From NCBI GenBank assembly GCA_949358305.1, contig OX442324.1, positions 3,480,001 through 3,544,000 of the forward strand: a DNA stretch of 64,000 bases, read 5' to 3'. Positions 52,208 through 63,300 of this stretch are shown in pieces. The notes beneath the pieces were generated by a model. That model was given only the letters and a program-made list of their open reading frames with translations, ran no database searches and was not told where the DNA came from. Position 1 is the stretch's first letter. Each line of letters opens with the position of its first letter. A program made the position numbers and the translations under genes. Source of the DNA: Strigamia acuminata (lineage: Eukaryota; Arthropoda; Chilopoda; Geophilomorpha; Linotaeniidae).

Positions 52208-53520
52208 TTAACTTTTTACTTTTTGTTTCGAAGGGGGGTTTTAAAATAGGGGATAGGTGGAATAGGTGGAAGTTGTCGAAGGCGGGGTCGGGGAAGGGGG
52301 AATGGTTGGAATGGTTTGTTGAAGTCAAAGGGGTTGAAGTTGGTGTCGAGATCCCAGGTTAGTGAGTGAATTATTTTTTTGCGAGATTTGCTGCTGCGCT
52401 GCGTGCTCGAGTAAGAGGGATAAAATGAGAGACACCTGAGTGCGCGTCTCCTCGGCGTCTGATAGATTAGTCTAATAAAAAGAAATCCAGCGCGTAATTT
52501 GCAAGAGCGGGCGAGGAGAGGGCGCCTTCTCTCTCTGTTTTATTGGGGCTTAAGATTTCGCTACATTTTATGATGACGACTGAGAGAACGCCGTCACAAC
52601 CTCTTCTCTTCTCTTCTCTTCTCCTCTCGTCCCGCCACCACCCCCTCGCCCCCCCATCTCCCCATCTCTCCCCGTACCTGGCTCGCTCTCGAGCCCAAGC
52701 CCAAGTGTCCCGTGGATCGGGTGCAGCCCCGATAAGCCCATACGGTAGCCATCCTTCATTCTTCACCTGTTTGCCCCGGGATTTAGTCCGAGTGACCAAT
52801 AGGATTAGAAGAGAGGGACGCGCTCGCACGAAATTTGCCTTCTTTTTCTATATTCTATTCTTTTGGCTTGCCGGCCCCCTTTGCGCCCCCCCGCAGCATG
52901 CATTTGCCCCTGACTGTTCGCTCGGTAGGTGGTGACGTCAGGGTTTCCTCTTACCTGGTGTGGTCATTAGGCGCGAGCAATGACCGCGGGGAGTTGACGG
53001 GGTGATGGCCGCGCTAATGTGCGTTGGGGGTTTTCTTGATGGAACCGCCGTGCCTCGAGGCCCCTAGTCCAATAAAAAGCGAGTTATCGGCCCAATCATT
53101 GCCGCGTCCACACGCGGAATTTGAGGGAGTGGGGATGGGGGATGTGGTGTCAATTGTCTTGCAAAAACCCCCTCTGAGCGGTGTAACCACAAAGCGAGGT
53201 CGTGATGAGGTCAAGAGTCCACCTCCTTGACCACAAGAAAGAATTTCCTTGAAACCACACAACTCTTTCTCCACTCCCTTCTCGCTTTTAAGAAATCAGC
53301 CTTCCTCTTCATCTCTTCATCCGCTCACGACTTTTAGGGACCAACTTGTGGTTTCCAAGACAACCCAATTTCGGCCCAATCTTCTTCTTTTTTCTTTTTT
53401 TTTTTCTTTTTTTTTTAAACACTTCCTTTCATCCTGTGATGGTTTATCTTAGGCTTGTATCCTGGAAAAGGCCTTTTCCTGTGAGTGTTTTGCAGGGAAG
53501 TCGATCAGTGGGCGGGCATT

Positions 53521-54760
53521 TAGATTATTATTTTTTTTTATGGTTTTAATAAACAATAGTTTGATTTTTTTTAACTTTTTTTTTTTTAGGTAATTTGATA
53601 ACAAAGTTAATAAAAATTTAAAATTTTTATTTTTTTTTTTAATTTTAATTTTTTTTTTTAATTTTAAAAATTAAAATTCATTAAAATTTTAAAATTTAAA
53701 ATGGATGAAATGCAATTTTTAAGTATATGAAATGAATAGATGCATTCGGAATGTTTTAAGAGCTTTTTTTTTGTGTGTTTTCGTTTGTTTGATGGTAATT
53801 TTTTGAGTTTTAGTGTTCGCGTTTTTGGTTGATCACAAAACGGAACGAATTTGTAATTTGTAATTATGGCTTACAAATCGTTCGTAAACAATCCTAACTG
53901 TTTAAAACGTGTATAAACAATGAGTTAAAAGGATTATCAACGCGATCGACTCGCTTTGGCGGAGTGCGTATACAAGATGGCTACCCGGTTGCCGTTTTAA
54001 GCGCATAAAACACAAACTGCGCGGGAAATGACAAAAAAAGATCTTAAAACGCGATATTTATTTAAGTTTTATTTTTTAATAATTATATTTATTATTGCGA
54101 GTGTTTTTAAATTTTTCTTTATTCTTTTTTGTGCAAAGAAAAAGATGGAAAATGTCGATTTGATTTTAAAACGGCTGAATTTTTTAGTGATTAAGATGAA
54201 ACTTGAGTGTTTAAATTTTTAATTGATACTTTTTTATATTTGATTTTGAATCAATTCCATAACGTTTATTTATTAACCGTTTTCGACTCTCCACGCTCAG
54301 TAGTTTGCGTAATGGTTTTGTTAAAATTCCGAAATTAAATCATTTAGATTTATCTCGTACCGACCTAAATTGAGATTAAATTCTGTTTTTATATATCATC
54401 CGGTTTCACCGGCTCCAATCCACTTGGTCATACATCAAAACCGCAGAATAAAATAATATATGGTGATTTCTTAATTCAAATATTTGCCACTATGAGCGCT
54501 ACAAGTATTTTATTACATACTTTTCGGGAATAACCTCACAATTTTAGCACCATAACACCATAAAACAAATCATTTGCCACACTTTCGTCATGTTTAAACT
54601 CGACAGAAAAAAAAAATACAAAAAGAAATAATAAAAAAAAAAATACAAATGTCATGCCACATGCCCCTCCCTGCCCCCCCTCCCAAAAAAAATATTTTTT
54701 TTTTATAATTTTTTTTTAGTTCTTCCATTTAATAAAGTGACCCGAGTTCATTTAAAGCGG
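53521..54760. other. Second AT-rich valley
   Basis: T runs and AATTTTAAAATT-like text at 53555-53705, then AT-rich sequence to 54760 with A runs near 54605-54650. One complex island near 53940-54030 contains ACAAGATGGCTACCC. No gene. Confidence 0.45.
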
Positions 54761-56074
54761 CTTTTTATCATGATTACATTGATTGTCCATTGAAAAAATT
54801 GATTGATGTCAATTACCCGAATTTGCAAGTGTTCGCCTGTTTTTCTTTGTGGCTCTTTGCTCGAAGGTCGTTGATTGTCGTTTTTCCTTCTCATTGCACC
54901 TGTGCGGGCTGAAAAGGGGTGGTGCATTACCGGAGGGCGTCATTTGCACTTGCTTTTCTTCTCCTTTCCTTCCCCAACTTAAAATGTGAATCTCGTTGGT
55001 TGCTTGTCGCAGGTGATAAGTGTGTGTCTAGGGCCTCGCGTCTCTTGTCAATCATCCCGCCATTTTGCCGCCGTCGTTTTTTAATATGTTGCGCAAAATA
55101 AAATCAAAAATTGACACCCATTTCTCGCGCCCCCTAGCGAAGGGGGGCGGGTATTTCTTTTTCTCCTCTTTTTCTTATTTTATTTTTATTGTCTAGTGAC
55201 GATGGGGTTATGGTGCCTATGGGCAACGAGGCCCAATCATATTTAAGACGCGAATCGAGCTTGTGATTGCGCCGGAAGTGCGCAGCGGGGGAAATCAGGA
55301 AAGGCCACCACCTCCCGGTCTCTTCCTCCACCTCCACCTCCTCCTCCTCCTCCTCCGCCTCCTCCGCCTCATCCCCTCGCGCGTTCGTCGACCACGGAGG
55401 TTGTTTATAGCGCTCCACCCTGCCTCCGGCTATGGTGGCGCGCGCTGCTATAACGACGCTGCAATTTGGGTGAATTGCGACCGCGGGCGAAGAAGCAACG
55501 CGCGGGTCTAAAGAGGCAAACGGAGGGAGGGGCAACTAATGTCTTCACGTTAGCCCAGATTAGAGGCGACACTAGTCGGCCCTGACTAATGATGGACGCC
55601 ACTCCTCCCTTTACCTTTTCTCCCAACACTCGGGGCGTTTTTCGTGTAGAAAAATTGAGCGTTTCATGCGGGTTGCAAGTATTTTTTTTTTTTTTTTGTG
55701 CGCACCAATTCCCTGCACTTTTTTTTGGGTTTTTTTTTTTTTTTGTTTTTTTTTGTGTGTTTTGGTTTCAAAAAGTTTTTGGAAAAGAAATGAAAAAATA
55801 AATAAAAGAGATTTTTTGAAGGAATGCGGGTTTTAAGGCGCTCGCCTTCATCCATCAGTCGTTTTTGGGGTAATCCGTTGGAGTTAATGGGTAAGAGTTG
55901 GTGCGTCCACGACTGGACGTAGTTTGGTTTGTCAACGGGGATCATGTCGGGTGTGTCCATTTATCACTATGGGTATTGAAACGCCGCGTTGTCATCATTA
56001 ATCAAGAGTTTTTAGAACTAAAAGTGGATTTTTTTTTCTTTTTTTCTTTTTGTGTGTGTTGGTTTTTGCCAGTA
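54761..56074. other. Gene-free block before the 56-kb exon
   Basis: Contains a CCT-rich trinucleotide tract at 55317-55370, CpG-rich sequence to about 55660, and T/G runs at 55680-55765. It ends in the polypyrimidine tract and GCCAGTAG acceptor that precede the exon at 56075. Confidence 0.45.
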
Positions 56075-56195
56075 GGAAGATGGCATGATGGACCATGAGA
56101 GAGACTTTGACGGTGCAATCAATCTGTCGACCGGTCAGCGAAGTGACTCGACCACGCCCAACGGAAACAACACCGAGAGCGACGACAACGAACAG
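56075..56195 (+). CDS. Probable coding exon of an acidic, Ser/Asn-rich (regulatory?) protein
   Basis: A TTTGCCAGTAG acceptor and a GAACAG|GTAAGTG donor bound an exon. Its phase-0 frame reads EDGMMDHERDFDGAINLSTG and continues through QRSDSTTPNG to ESDDNEQ. It may also be a first coding exon starting at either of two ATGs (56084 or 56087). The composition (Asp, Ser, Thr, Asn, with a short hydrophobic AINLST patch) is typical of disordered N-terminal regions of animal transcription regulators. This is the most convincing coding segment in the last 40 kb. I do not recognise the family, and neighbouring exons were not found with confidence. The gene probably runs to the right, out of the window. 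Confidence 0.5.
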
Positions 56196-58600
56196 GTAAG
56201 TGTTCGCGGAAATTTTTTTTTTTTTTTTTGGGGGGGATTTTTCTCCTTTTTTTCCTGCCATCAGTTGGTTTTCAAAGTGGAGGAAAAGATATGAGAAGGG
56301 GGAATATTTTTTTTCGCTCTCTCGTTTTCCCTTACCCACACTTCTTCCCACACCCTTGATCCATTATTGGTAAAGTGAAGATTGTTTTATTGGCAAATTG
56401 AAAGAAATTTGATGGAACTTTTTACTTTGACAACAGCGGGAAAAGGGGGGGGGGGGGGAGAAAGTATTTATCCGTGTGTGCGCGACATCTGGTGGCAATG
56501 TGCCTAAACTAGCGGGGTGGTTTGCAACACCTCGTTTTTTTATTTTTTTTCATTTTTTTATTCCCGTGGATTGCTATCCGGAAACTGCGATTTTACCTTT
56601 TTTTTTAATTTTTTTTTTAATAAAAAAAAAAAAAATTAAAAAAAAAAGTGTATTTATTTATTTGATGTAATTTCCTTCTTCACCTGTGTGAATCCTAGCG
56701 GCGAATTTCGGGCCGCGTTCGAAAAGTTGAACGACGAAACCGAAATCGTCGAGTGTTCCACGCCGAACGAAATGTACGCGAATTCCTTTGTTTTCTCACG
56801 GGCCGATGATGCAATGCAACCGGTCAAACCCATCATCCGCATTGCATAATCCACTTGAAACCCAGATCGACTCGAGCTAGTTGAGGTTTCAGAGGTCTCA
56901 AAGGGTTAAACTCTCTTTTGAAACCCCCCCTTAGAGAAAAAAAAAAAAAAAAAAAAAAAAAATTTTCTTCTTTTAATTTTTTTCTCTCCTCTGTGATGGT
57001 GGAAATCAAGTTTGCATTGGAGTGATTAGTGCGAGCATGCAAGTGCTGGGACAGTCCCACACGCTCGTGTCGAGGGAGGGAAGGAGAGAGAAAAATTAAT
57101 TAGGAAAGGAAAAAAAAAATGGCGAGACCTCATGTGGAGTGGAAGGCCATCTTGGCGGAAAAAGACGGCGACGCGAGTCAGGCAAGTGTGGCGTCTCGCG
57201 ATACACCAATTAGTCGCGGCCTCTCCCTTTGGGAAATACCTGACAGGTAGATCGAGAGGTGCCGGCGTCCCAATTTGCCCCCCCTCCCCCCCGCACCCCC
57301 CTCGAAGCACCCCGCCACCACCACACCCCCTTCTTCCATCCACCTCCGCACGGTGTGCCGAGAAAGCGATCTGCCGGGGGCTGCTATTGTCAAACTTGTC
57401 TCTCCATTTCCTGCTGCGTTTTTCGCGCGTTTCGATAGCTTTCTTTGCTCGCCTCGAGGTGTCTTTGTTCCCGGCTTAGTCCTGTTTCGCACACGGGAGC
57501 CTCGTTGCGATGAACAAATCACAACTCCGCTAAACCGAAGTGGCGTTCTTTTGCCGGACAATAGACGCGCACTCGTCTTGAGTCGCGCTGGTCAGTTGGC
57601 CGCATGTTCGCTGCCGATATCCGTTTTTTTCTTTTTTTTTTTTCACTTCAATTGAAATATTCCATATATATATATATTTTATTTTATTTTTTTTTAAATA
57701 ATATTTCTTCATCCACCCACACCTGATTTGCATGGGGGAGGCGGGAGACAAATCTCGTAGACGCAGCAGTTGCGCCGTCGCCCAGCGGTTCCCAATTTTT
57801 ATCTGCCGTTTACACTTTGACTCAATTATTATTTGGTAATACATGCAAATGAGGTTTGCCAGGGTTTGGGGATACAAAGAAGAGGGAAAAAGACGTTTAG
57901 AAAATAAAAATGTGGAAAAGAAGTGTTGTATTTTATTCGGGTTGATACCATGACGAATGAGATGGTCCCCAGGTGAGTGTCAGGTGGCGCCAATTTGCAT
58001 GGGTCGAGCCGTCTCCGTTTTAATGAACTTCATCTTTCATTGTGAGACACCCTAATTGACTCTGTCGGTTATGCTCGTTTCAAAGGGGTGACTTACAAAT
58101 AAGGGTTACATGTTTCCACCATGCTGTTGTTGTTTGTTGTTGGTGTTGTTGTTGTTGATGGCGTGTTGGTGTCCCGACCTCTTTTTCATCATCCCGGCCC
58201 TCGCTTGAACCACTTTGCGGGCGAGGCGGCGCGCGAACCGGTTTGTTGTACGGAGGTGTGACGCCAGCTGTTGACTCGATAGGGACTTTGGGAGCGGGTC
58301 GGGGGCTTCAATTAGCATAGAGAAAGAGGAAGGAGGTGTTGTTGTTTTGGTTATTGGCTTCGGTCGCGTCCGTCACGCTTGCCGCCTAGCGCACGTGTCT
58401 TCTTTTCACGGCCCGGTGTCAACTCAATCGCGATTTTTATCTCTGTTTTCGTGTTTGCGTTGGGTGGGGTTTTTTTTTTTTATTTATTTATTTATTTTTA
58501 TTAATTTTTTTGTGTTTTTTTTTTCGCTTGCGTTCCGTTTTAAAACGGAGTAATTTTGTGCTGATTCGGGTACGGGGATGAAAGGCGGGTTTAGATTGGT
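56196..58600. other. Presumed intron sequence after the 56-kb exon
   Basis: Contains T and G runs (56213-56235, 56445-56459), A/T runs (56597-56650), an A run at 56939-56962, a C-rich tract at 57279-57325 and a GTTGTT tract at 58126-58158. An exon-like frame at 56699-56849 and a 43-codon frame at 57119-57250 (MARPHVEWKAILAEKDGDAS onward, ending ISRGLSLWEIPDR) are the only segments that look coding. The second has an AAAATGGCG start. Confidence 0.35.
56699..56849 (+). other. Terminal-exon-like open frame
   Basis: After TTTCCTTCTTCACCTGTGTGAATCCTAG, a frame in codon position 3 reads GEFRAAFEKLNDETEIVECS, continues TPNEMYANSFVFSRADD and ends KPIIRIA with TAA at 56847-56849. Its composition looks protein-like. 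Its phase does not match the donor of the 56075-56195 exon, so the two would not join directly. No family is recognised. Confidence 0.3.
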
Positions 58601-59077
58601 TGGTTTTTGCACGGTCAAGTATATGTTGCATCGTCTTGTCATTCGACACTCGTTGCTTTTGGCGTCTCCAATACACAAACGCGACGTTTGCGCCCTCCCG
58701 TAGTGTTGCAGCGAAACGCAACTTGGTGGGAGCACGAAGCGAACCAACGCTTGCTGATCGAACGCCTTACATCGTGCATCGTGCGGCGAGAGACTCGAGT
58801 CTCGCCTCTCGCCCTCGAACGACCCCTCGATCTGAGACCTTGGTATTCGATATCACTGCACGCACGGACTGCGCCAGCCGACGTGGGCCGACGCTGGGCT
58901 GAACGGCCTCGGCCGACTGCGCGAGACGCCCGACTGGATCCAGGACGCGCCGACACGGTGGCAGCGACGACGGCGGCGGCCAGAGTCGGCCGCTTCCCAC
59001 CCGTTCCGTTAGCACTCCGAACCCGCTGTAGCCGTCTGGTGGACACCTCGAGAACGACTGCGCTCTGGTCCAGGTGG
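58601..59077 (+). promoter_or_regulatory. CpG-rich segment with possible first exon ending at GGTCCAG|GTGGGT
   Basis: A dense CpG segment ends in a strong donor-like CTGGTCCAGGTGGGTGG near 59070. Long frames are open on both strands, including a 212-codon frame on the plus strand. This is expected in GC-rich sequence, and I see no domain. A CpG-rich promoter with an untranslated first exon of the gene to the right is a reasonable reading, but it is unproven. Confidence 0.3.
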
Positions 59078-60278
59078 GTGGAACTCGCGGCCGAACTCGT
59101 GTGTCAGTTACGGGCGGCATTTTTTTGCTTTCATTTTTTTTTTCGCCTTTCATTTGACAACATGGTGGCGTTGGGTGCTTGCTTGTGTGGGTCTCGATTT
59201 TTTTTTTTTTTTGCTTGTGTGTTTTTTTTTTTTTTTTTTTTTTGATTATTTGTTTCATGCAAAAATGTTTTTGATTTTGATTTTTTTTTTTTTTTTTTGG
59301 GTTTTCGTGTGTATAGTGTGGGTCGTCAACGTCCCGTGATGGGTGGGTGAGGGGGATTTTGTCCTTGAGATGGTGGTGTTGAAGACGGTTGGTGGGTGGG
59401 AGCTGTTTACTGGCTCTAACATAAAAAAGCAATCGACTGGGGTGGCATCTCAGATAAGATCGATTAGACAGGCTAAACGGAAAAGAGAAGGCGACGCTCG
59501 CACTCTTTACCACGAACCTAGCCCCGAATGTTGGATGCCAAAATTGGCGCCAAATGTCCTTTTTCGATGTCCCTTTGCCATTGGAAATGGCAATTTGTTG
59601 TCAAAGATTTGCGAGGCGCATTTCGACTGGCGCGTGCATAAAAAAATCAAAGCAAAAAAATGACAATAATAATAATATTTTTATGTTTTTGCATTTCAGA
59701 AAAGGGGGAGAAAAAAAAAATATATATATAAAAATATATATATTTTTAAACAAAGTTAAATACTCGTGATAACACGGAAATTAAATTTATTAACACATAT
59801 CATAAATTGGGAGTAAGAAAATGATAAGTGAGGTGTTTTGGATGGAGATAATAAAAAATAATGGCCTTTTATTTTTTTTTATTTTTTTCCGAAGGGTGAG
59901 GGATAATAATAATGGTTTATGGGTTCAAAGGTCATAATCCTTTGTTAATACTTCTATTTATATATATATATTTTTTTTGTTATATAGTTTTAGGACGGTT
60001 TTAGAATTAAGTGCATATAATATACGTCTACGTACGTTGTATGTATGTATATATATAGTATATGCACTTAGGTATATATATTTTTTAATAATGGATGTTG
60101 ATGTTCTGGAGGGGTGAGAATTGACAAGAAAAACAAGGAGAAAACGAGTAGTGAAAATTGAAGACGCCTGTTCAGGCCCCGCATTGATTCAAATTAAAAC
60201 GCGATGCCCCACCACTCAACGCTTGTTTTTTTTTTTCTTCTTTTTTTTTTGTGCTGTGTTTTTTTCTTCGTTGTGCAG
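59078..60278. other. T-rich and AT-rich block
   Basis: T runs at 59131-59310, a complex island at about 59340-59640 with GGCGCC, then AT-rich sequence with (TA)n at 59713-59742 and a hairpin at 60008-60070. No gene is supported. Confidence 0.45.
60008..60070 (+). repeat. Hairpin-forming inverted repeat
   Basis: TAAGTGCATATA at the left pairs perfectly with TATATGCACTTA at the right. Weaker AT/GT pairing continues inward toward a loop near ACGTACGTTG. The 63-nt fold has precursor-microRNA-like dimensions, but AT-rich palindromes are common and no expression can be seen. Confidence 0.6.
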
Positions 60279-60371
60279 GCTGCGTTCACTAATGCAGGGA
60301 AGGGGTTGTTTAGTCAGTGGGAGGAGGTTGCGAGCGGGTGTTGGGAGCGTGGCTGTCCAAGTGAAAGAAAG
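60279..60371 (+). other. Exon-like open segment (weak)
   Basis: TTCGTTGTGCAG precedes and AAAG|GTGTGT follows 93 bases that are open in phase 0, reading AAFTNAGKGLFSQWEEVASG and ending PSERK. The donor is weak and no family is recognised. Confidence 0.2.
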
Positions 60372-63300
60372 GTGTGTCAATAGTGGGCGCCGATTCCCCA
60401 TCAGGTCACGTGTGATGCCTAAGGATGCGGTGGAACGCGGCCTTCCTTTCCTTCTTATATATACAGCACCCCCCTCATCCATATGGGTGTCGAGATTGTT
60501 GTCACTGAACGTCGCTGTATCGAGGTCTTGTCCTGCTGTGTCAATAGGCCATATCTCTCACCCTCCAGCTTCAAATTCCGAATCAGGTTATTGGTTATTG
60601 GCTGTTGTCACCTTGGGCTGGGACGCCGAATTGACTTTAAAAATTTACACGACGGCAAATTCCAACCTTTTTTGTTGTCCGGGTGTTTGGAGTGTGTTGG
60701 TCACTTGGTAAAATCGCTCGTCGGCGCCGCGGAAAAACCGCACGGACGTACATTGTTATTTAAAAAATAAATGTACGTGTGTATAGAAAAGAAATTTTTT
60801 CTGCACTTGGAGAGGAAAAAATTAGGGGGGAAAGAAAGGGAAAAAAATGGCGTATAAATTAAACGTGAAATGAAATTAAAATCAATAAACGTCGTTGGTG
60901 CAATGATAACAAAATTGCGATGTGCATTAGAAAAACAAACAATTTTTTTTTTCTCATTAATTTTAAATTCTGAAAATTATCGTTTTCTAGAGCGTATTAT
61001 AAAATGAGTCTATAACCCTTTATTTTGCAAAACAAAAAAAAAAAAATGGAGAGAAGAGGGTGGTTGGGGAGAGGTTCGTTTTTTTGTGTGTGTGCTTTCT
61101 ACCCCAACTCTGGTTGGATGGGGGGAGATGAGAATGAGGAGGGGGTGTCGTTGGCGCCTGTCACCTTCCCTCTGCCGGCTTCAGGTAAACAATGGCGTGT
61201 TTAATTGCATCTCTTTAGCTTTCTCCTCGTTCTGCTTGATTGCATCAATTTATTTCCGTTGCCTTGGCAACGTGACAATCTAGTCTCCGAGTAAATACAC
61301 GACAGATAATCGCCGTCTTCCTCTCGTTTCGGGATTTGCGTTCCATTGCGGGAAACAAACCGGCGTCTTCGTCTTCTCTTTTTCTCTCTCGTTCGTTCTT
61401 TCTCTCGAGTATCTTAACACACTGTACGGTTTGAATGTGGCGCCTTGGACCACGCTGCTTTCTCGACCTCTTGTGCGCGCCGTTTTTTTCCTGGGCGCCG
61501 TTCTTAATTGCTGCGTTTCCCTCGAGGCCCATGCCACTGAGCTCGTAATTTTGCTAAGTTGTGATTAAATTTTTTCTTCTCTTTTATTTTTAAAATAAAA
61601 AAAAAAAAAAAAATTCTAATAAGAAAAAAAAGAAATATATATATTTTCTATATTATTATAATAATAAATATTGTGTGTGTATGGAAGTCTGGAATTGCAA
61701 GTGTTAAAAGTTTGAATTGAAAAGTGGGTTGGGTGTTAGAAAGAGAGAGAGGGATAAAATCGATGGTTGATCAATGTAGGCCCGTTTGGCGTTGCATTTG
61801 CCATTGGCATTGCCACGTGGTCCAGTTTGCAGGGTCGTTTGAGCAGGCAGTTGAGCGGTGATGCTGCGTCAGCAGAGCAGCCGATCTTGTACACGTCGCC
61901 CATACTCCTCTTCGTGGTCCATCCGTATGGGGGAGTGACCATTGGCAGTGAAGGTGCGTCGACTGTCAATGGGAAACTGGCGAGGGGAGCCGCCAATTTG
62001 CCTGTTTGACACTCGCCTCTCGCTTCTTGTGATTGCATTACTCTGGCCACCGAGTGAGAGAAAGACGCGACGCGCACCCGGCTCAGTGTGCGCACGCGCC
62101 TCATCCCCCCTTGATCGAGGGTGAAAAACAAAAGCACCCAGGGTAGGGGTTAAAAAACAGCGCGTGGGGAGACGGCCATTGTCTCGAGTAAAAAAGAGAA
62201 CGCACGCGCCGACGCCAACGACCCACGCAGACGCCGCCCATGGGACGCGCGACTTAGGACCGAAGAGTTAGGGGCATGTTTAGATTAAGGGACCCGGGTG
62301 GGATCGGGGTTGAGATAGAAACCCATTGCCCAAATACCACTTCCCAACTCGCCCCACCCCACACTCTTAATGAAGCTTGGAGGAGAGAGAATGCAGGCGA
62401 AAAAGTTGTATTGATTAGGCGAAGCATCTGCGCATGATTCAACTGCAGCAGAAAAATCGAGCCCTACCCCCTACCCCCTCCCTCTGGTGCTGTCTAAGCT
62501 GGTGCAGTTTTTAATGTTGTATTGATTTTAAATTTAAGACGAGAGAGAGGGGTGTGGGTGGGGAGGAGGAGGCATGTTTATTTTGGCGGGCGGCATGCCG
62601 GCGACGGTACAGCACAAGGAGCTGAGAGGCAGGGGGTGGGGTAAGAGGAGGTTCCCAGTAAAGAGAACGCATGCACCCCACAAGAGAGTCAGTCAATGCA
62701 TGAAATTAAAAAAAAAAATATAAAAAAAAAAAAAAAATTATTTAAAAAAAAAAAAAAATTGTTGTTAGAGAATTGGAAGGGAGAGGGAAAAAAATGAGAA
62801 TTATTTGAGTGCGTTTTTAAGAATTGCAAGTTTTTAATTGGAAATCGTTTTGAAGGGACACAGAACGCGAGGGGAGATTCGTATAGGCCATATAGGCAGT
62901 CATATCAGCGAGTAAAGTTTTAGCGCTCGTTGAGTGTGCGTATAAAACTGAGGGCGATGAAGGCTGGCTTTGCTTTTCTCTTCTCTTCTCTTCTCTTCGC
63001 ACCTGAAATTTAATCGTCCACTGTTATTTTGATTTAATTTATTTATTTCTTTGGGTCGTTCCGTGTAGTGAGGAGGGAATGGGCAAGGTTAACGGTTCAA
63101 TTACGAAGGTGGCTATTAACACAGTGGTCAAATGGTGGGGGAGGAAATATTGCGGAATCGTTGAAAGGAAGGGAGAAGGGGAAAGGAAAAATGTGGACGC
63201 GGGAATCGAGGAAAAGTGTAGATGAGATGCCGGATTCGTTTCGGGGGCCTCGATCACAATCAGGTGTCACACTAACTCAGGGCCGCGTTCTAATCCCGCG

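Larger units (their letters stand above)
45781..53520. other. Gene-free CpG-containing block
   Basis: Complex CpG-containing sequence alternates with C/T tracts. TGACGTCA lies at 46452-46459 and 52933-52940. A foldback region spans 48417-48813 and an exon-like segment lies at 48334-48393. (CTTT)n occupies 52168-52206 and CTCTT repeats 52601-52625. GC-rich stretches at 50430-51010 and 51360-51950 are open in several frames at once, which argues against coding. No supported gene. Confidence 0.4.

Noticed and set aside
58607-59245. 212-codon plus-strand frame and 248-codon minus-strand frame over the same DNA
   Set aside because: Both strands are open because of GC richness, and the translations are Arg/Pro-rich and end in homopolymer runs. 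Kept only as a CpG-rich segment.
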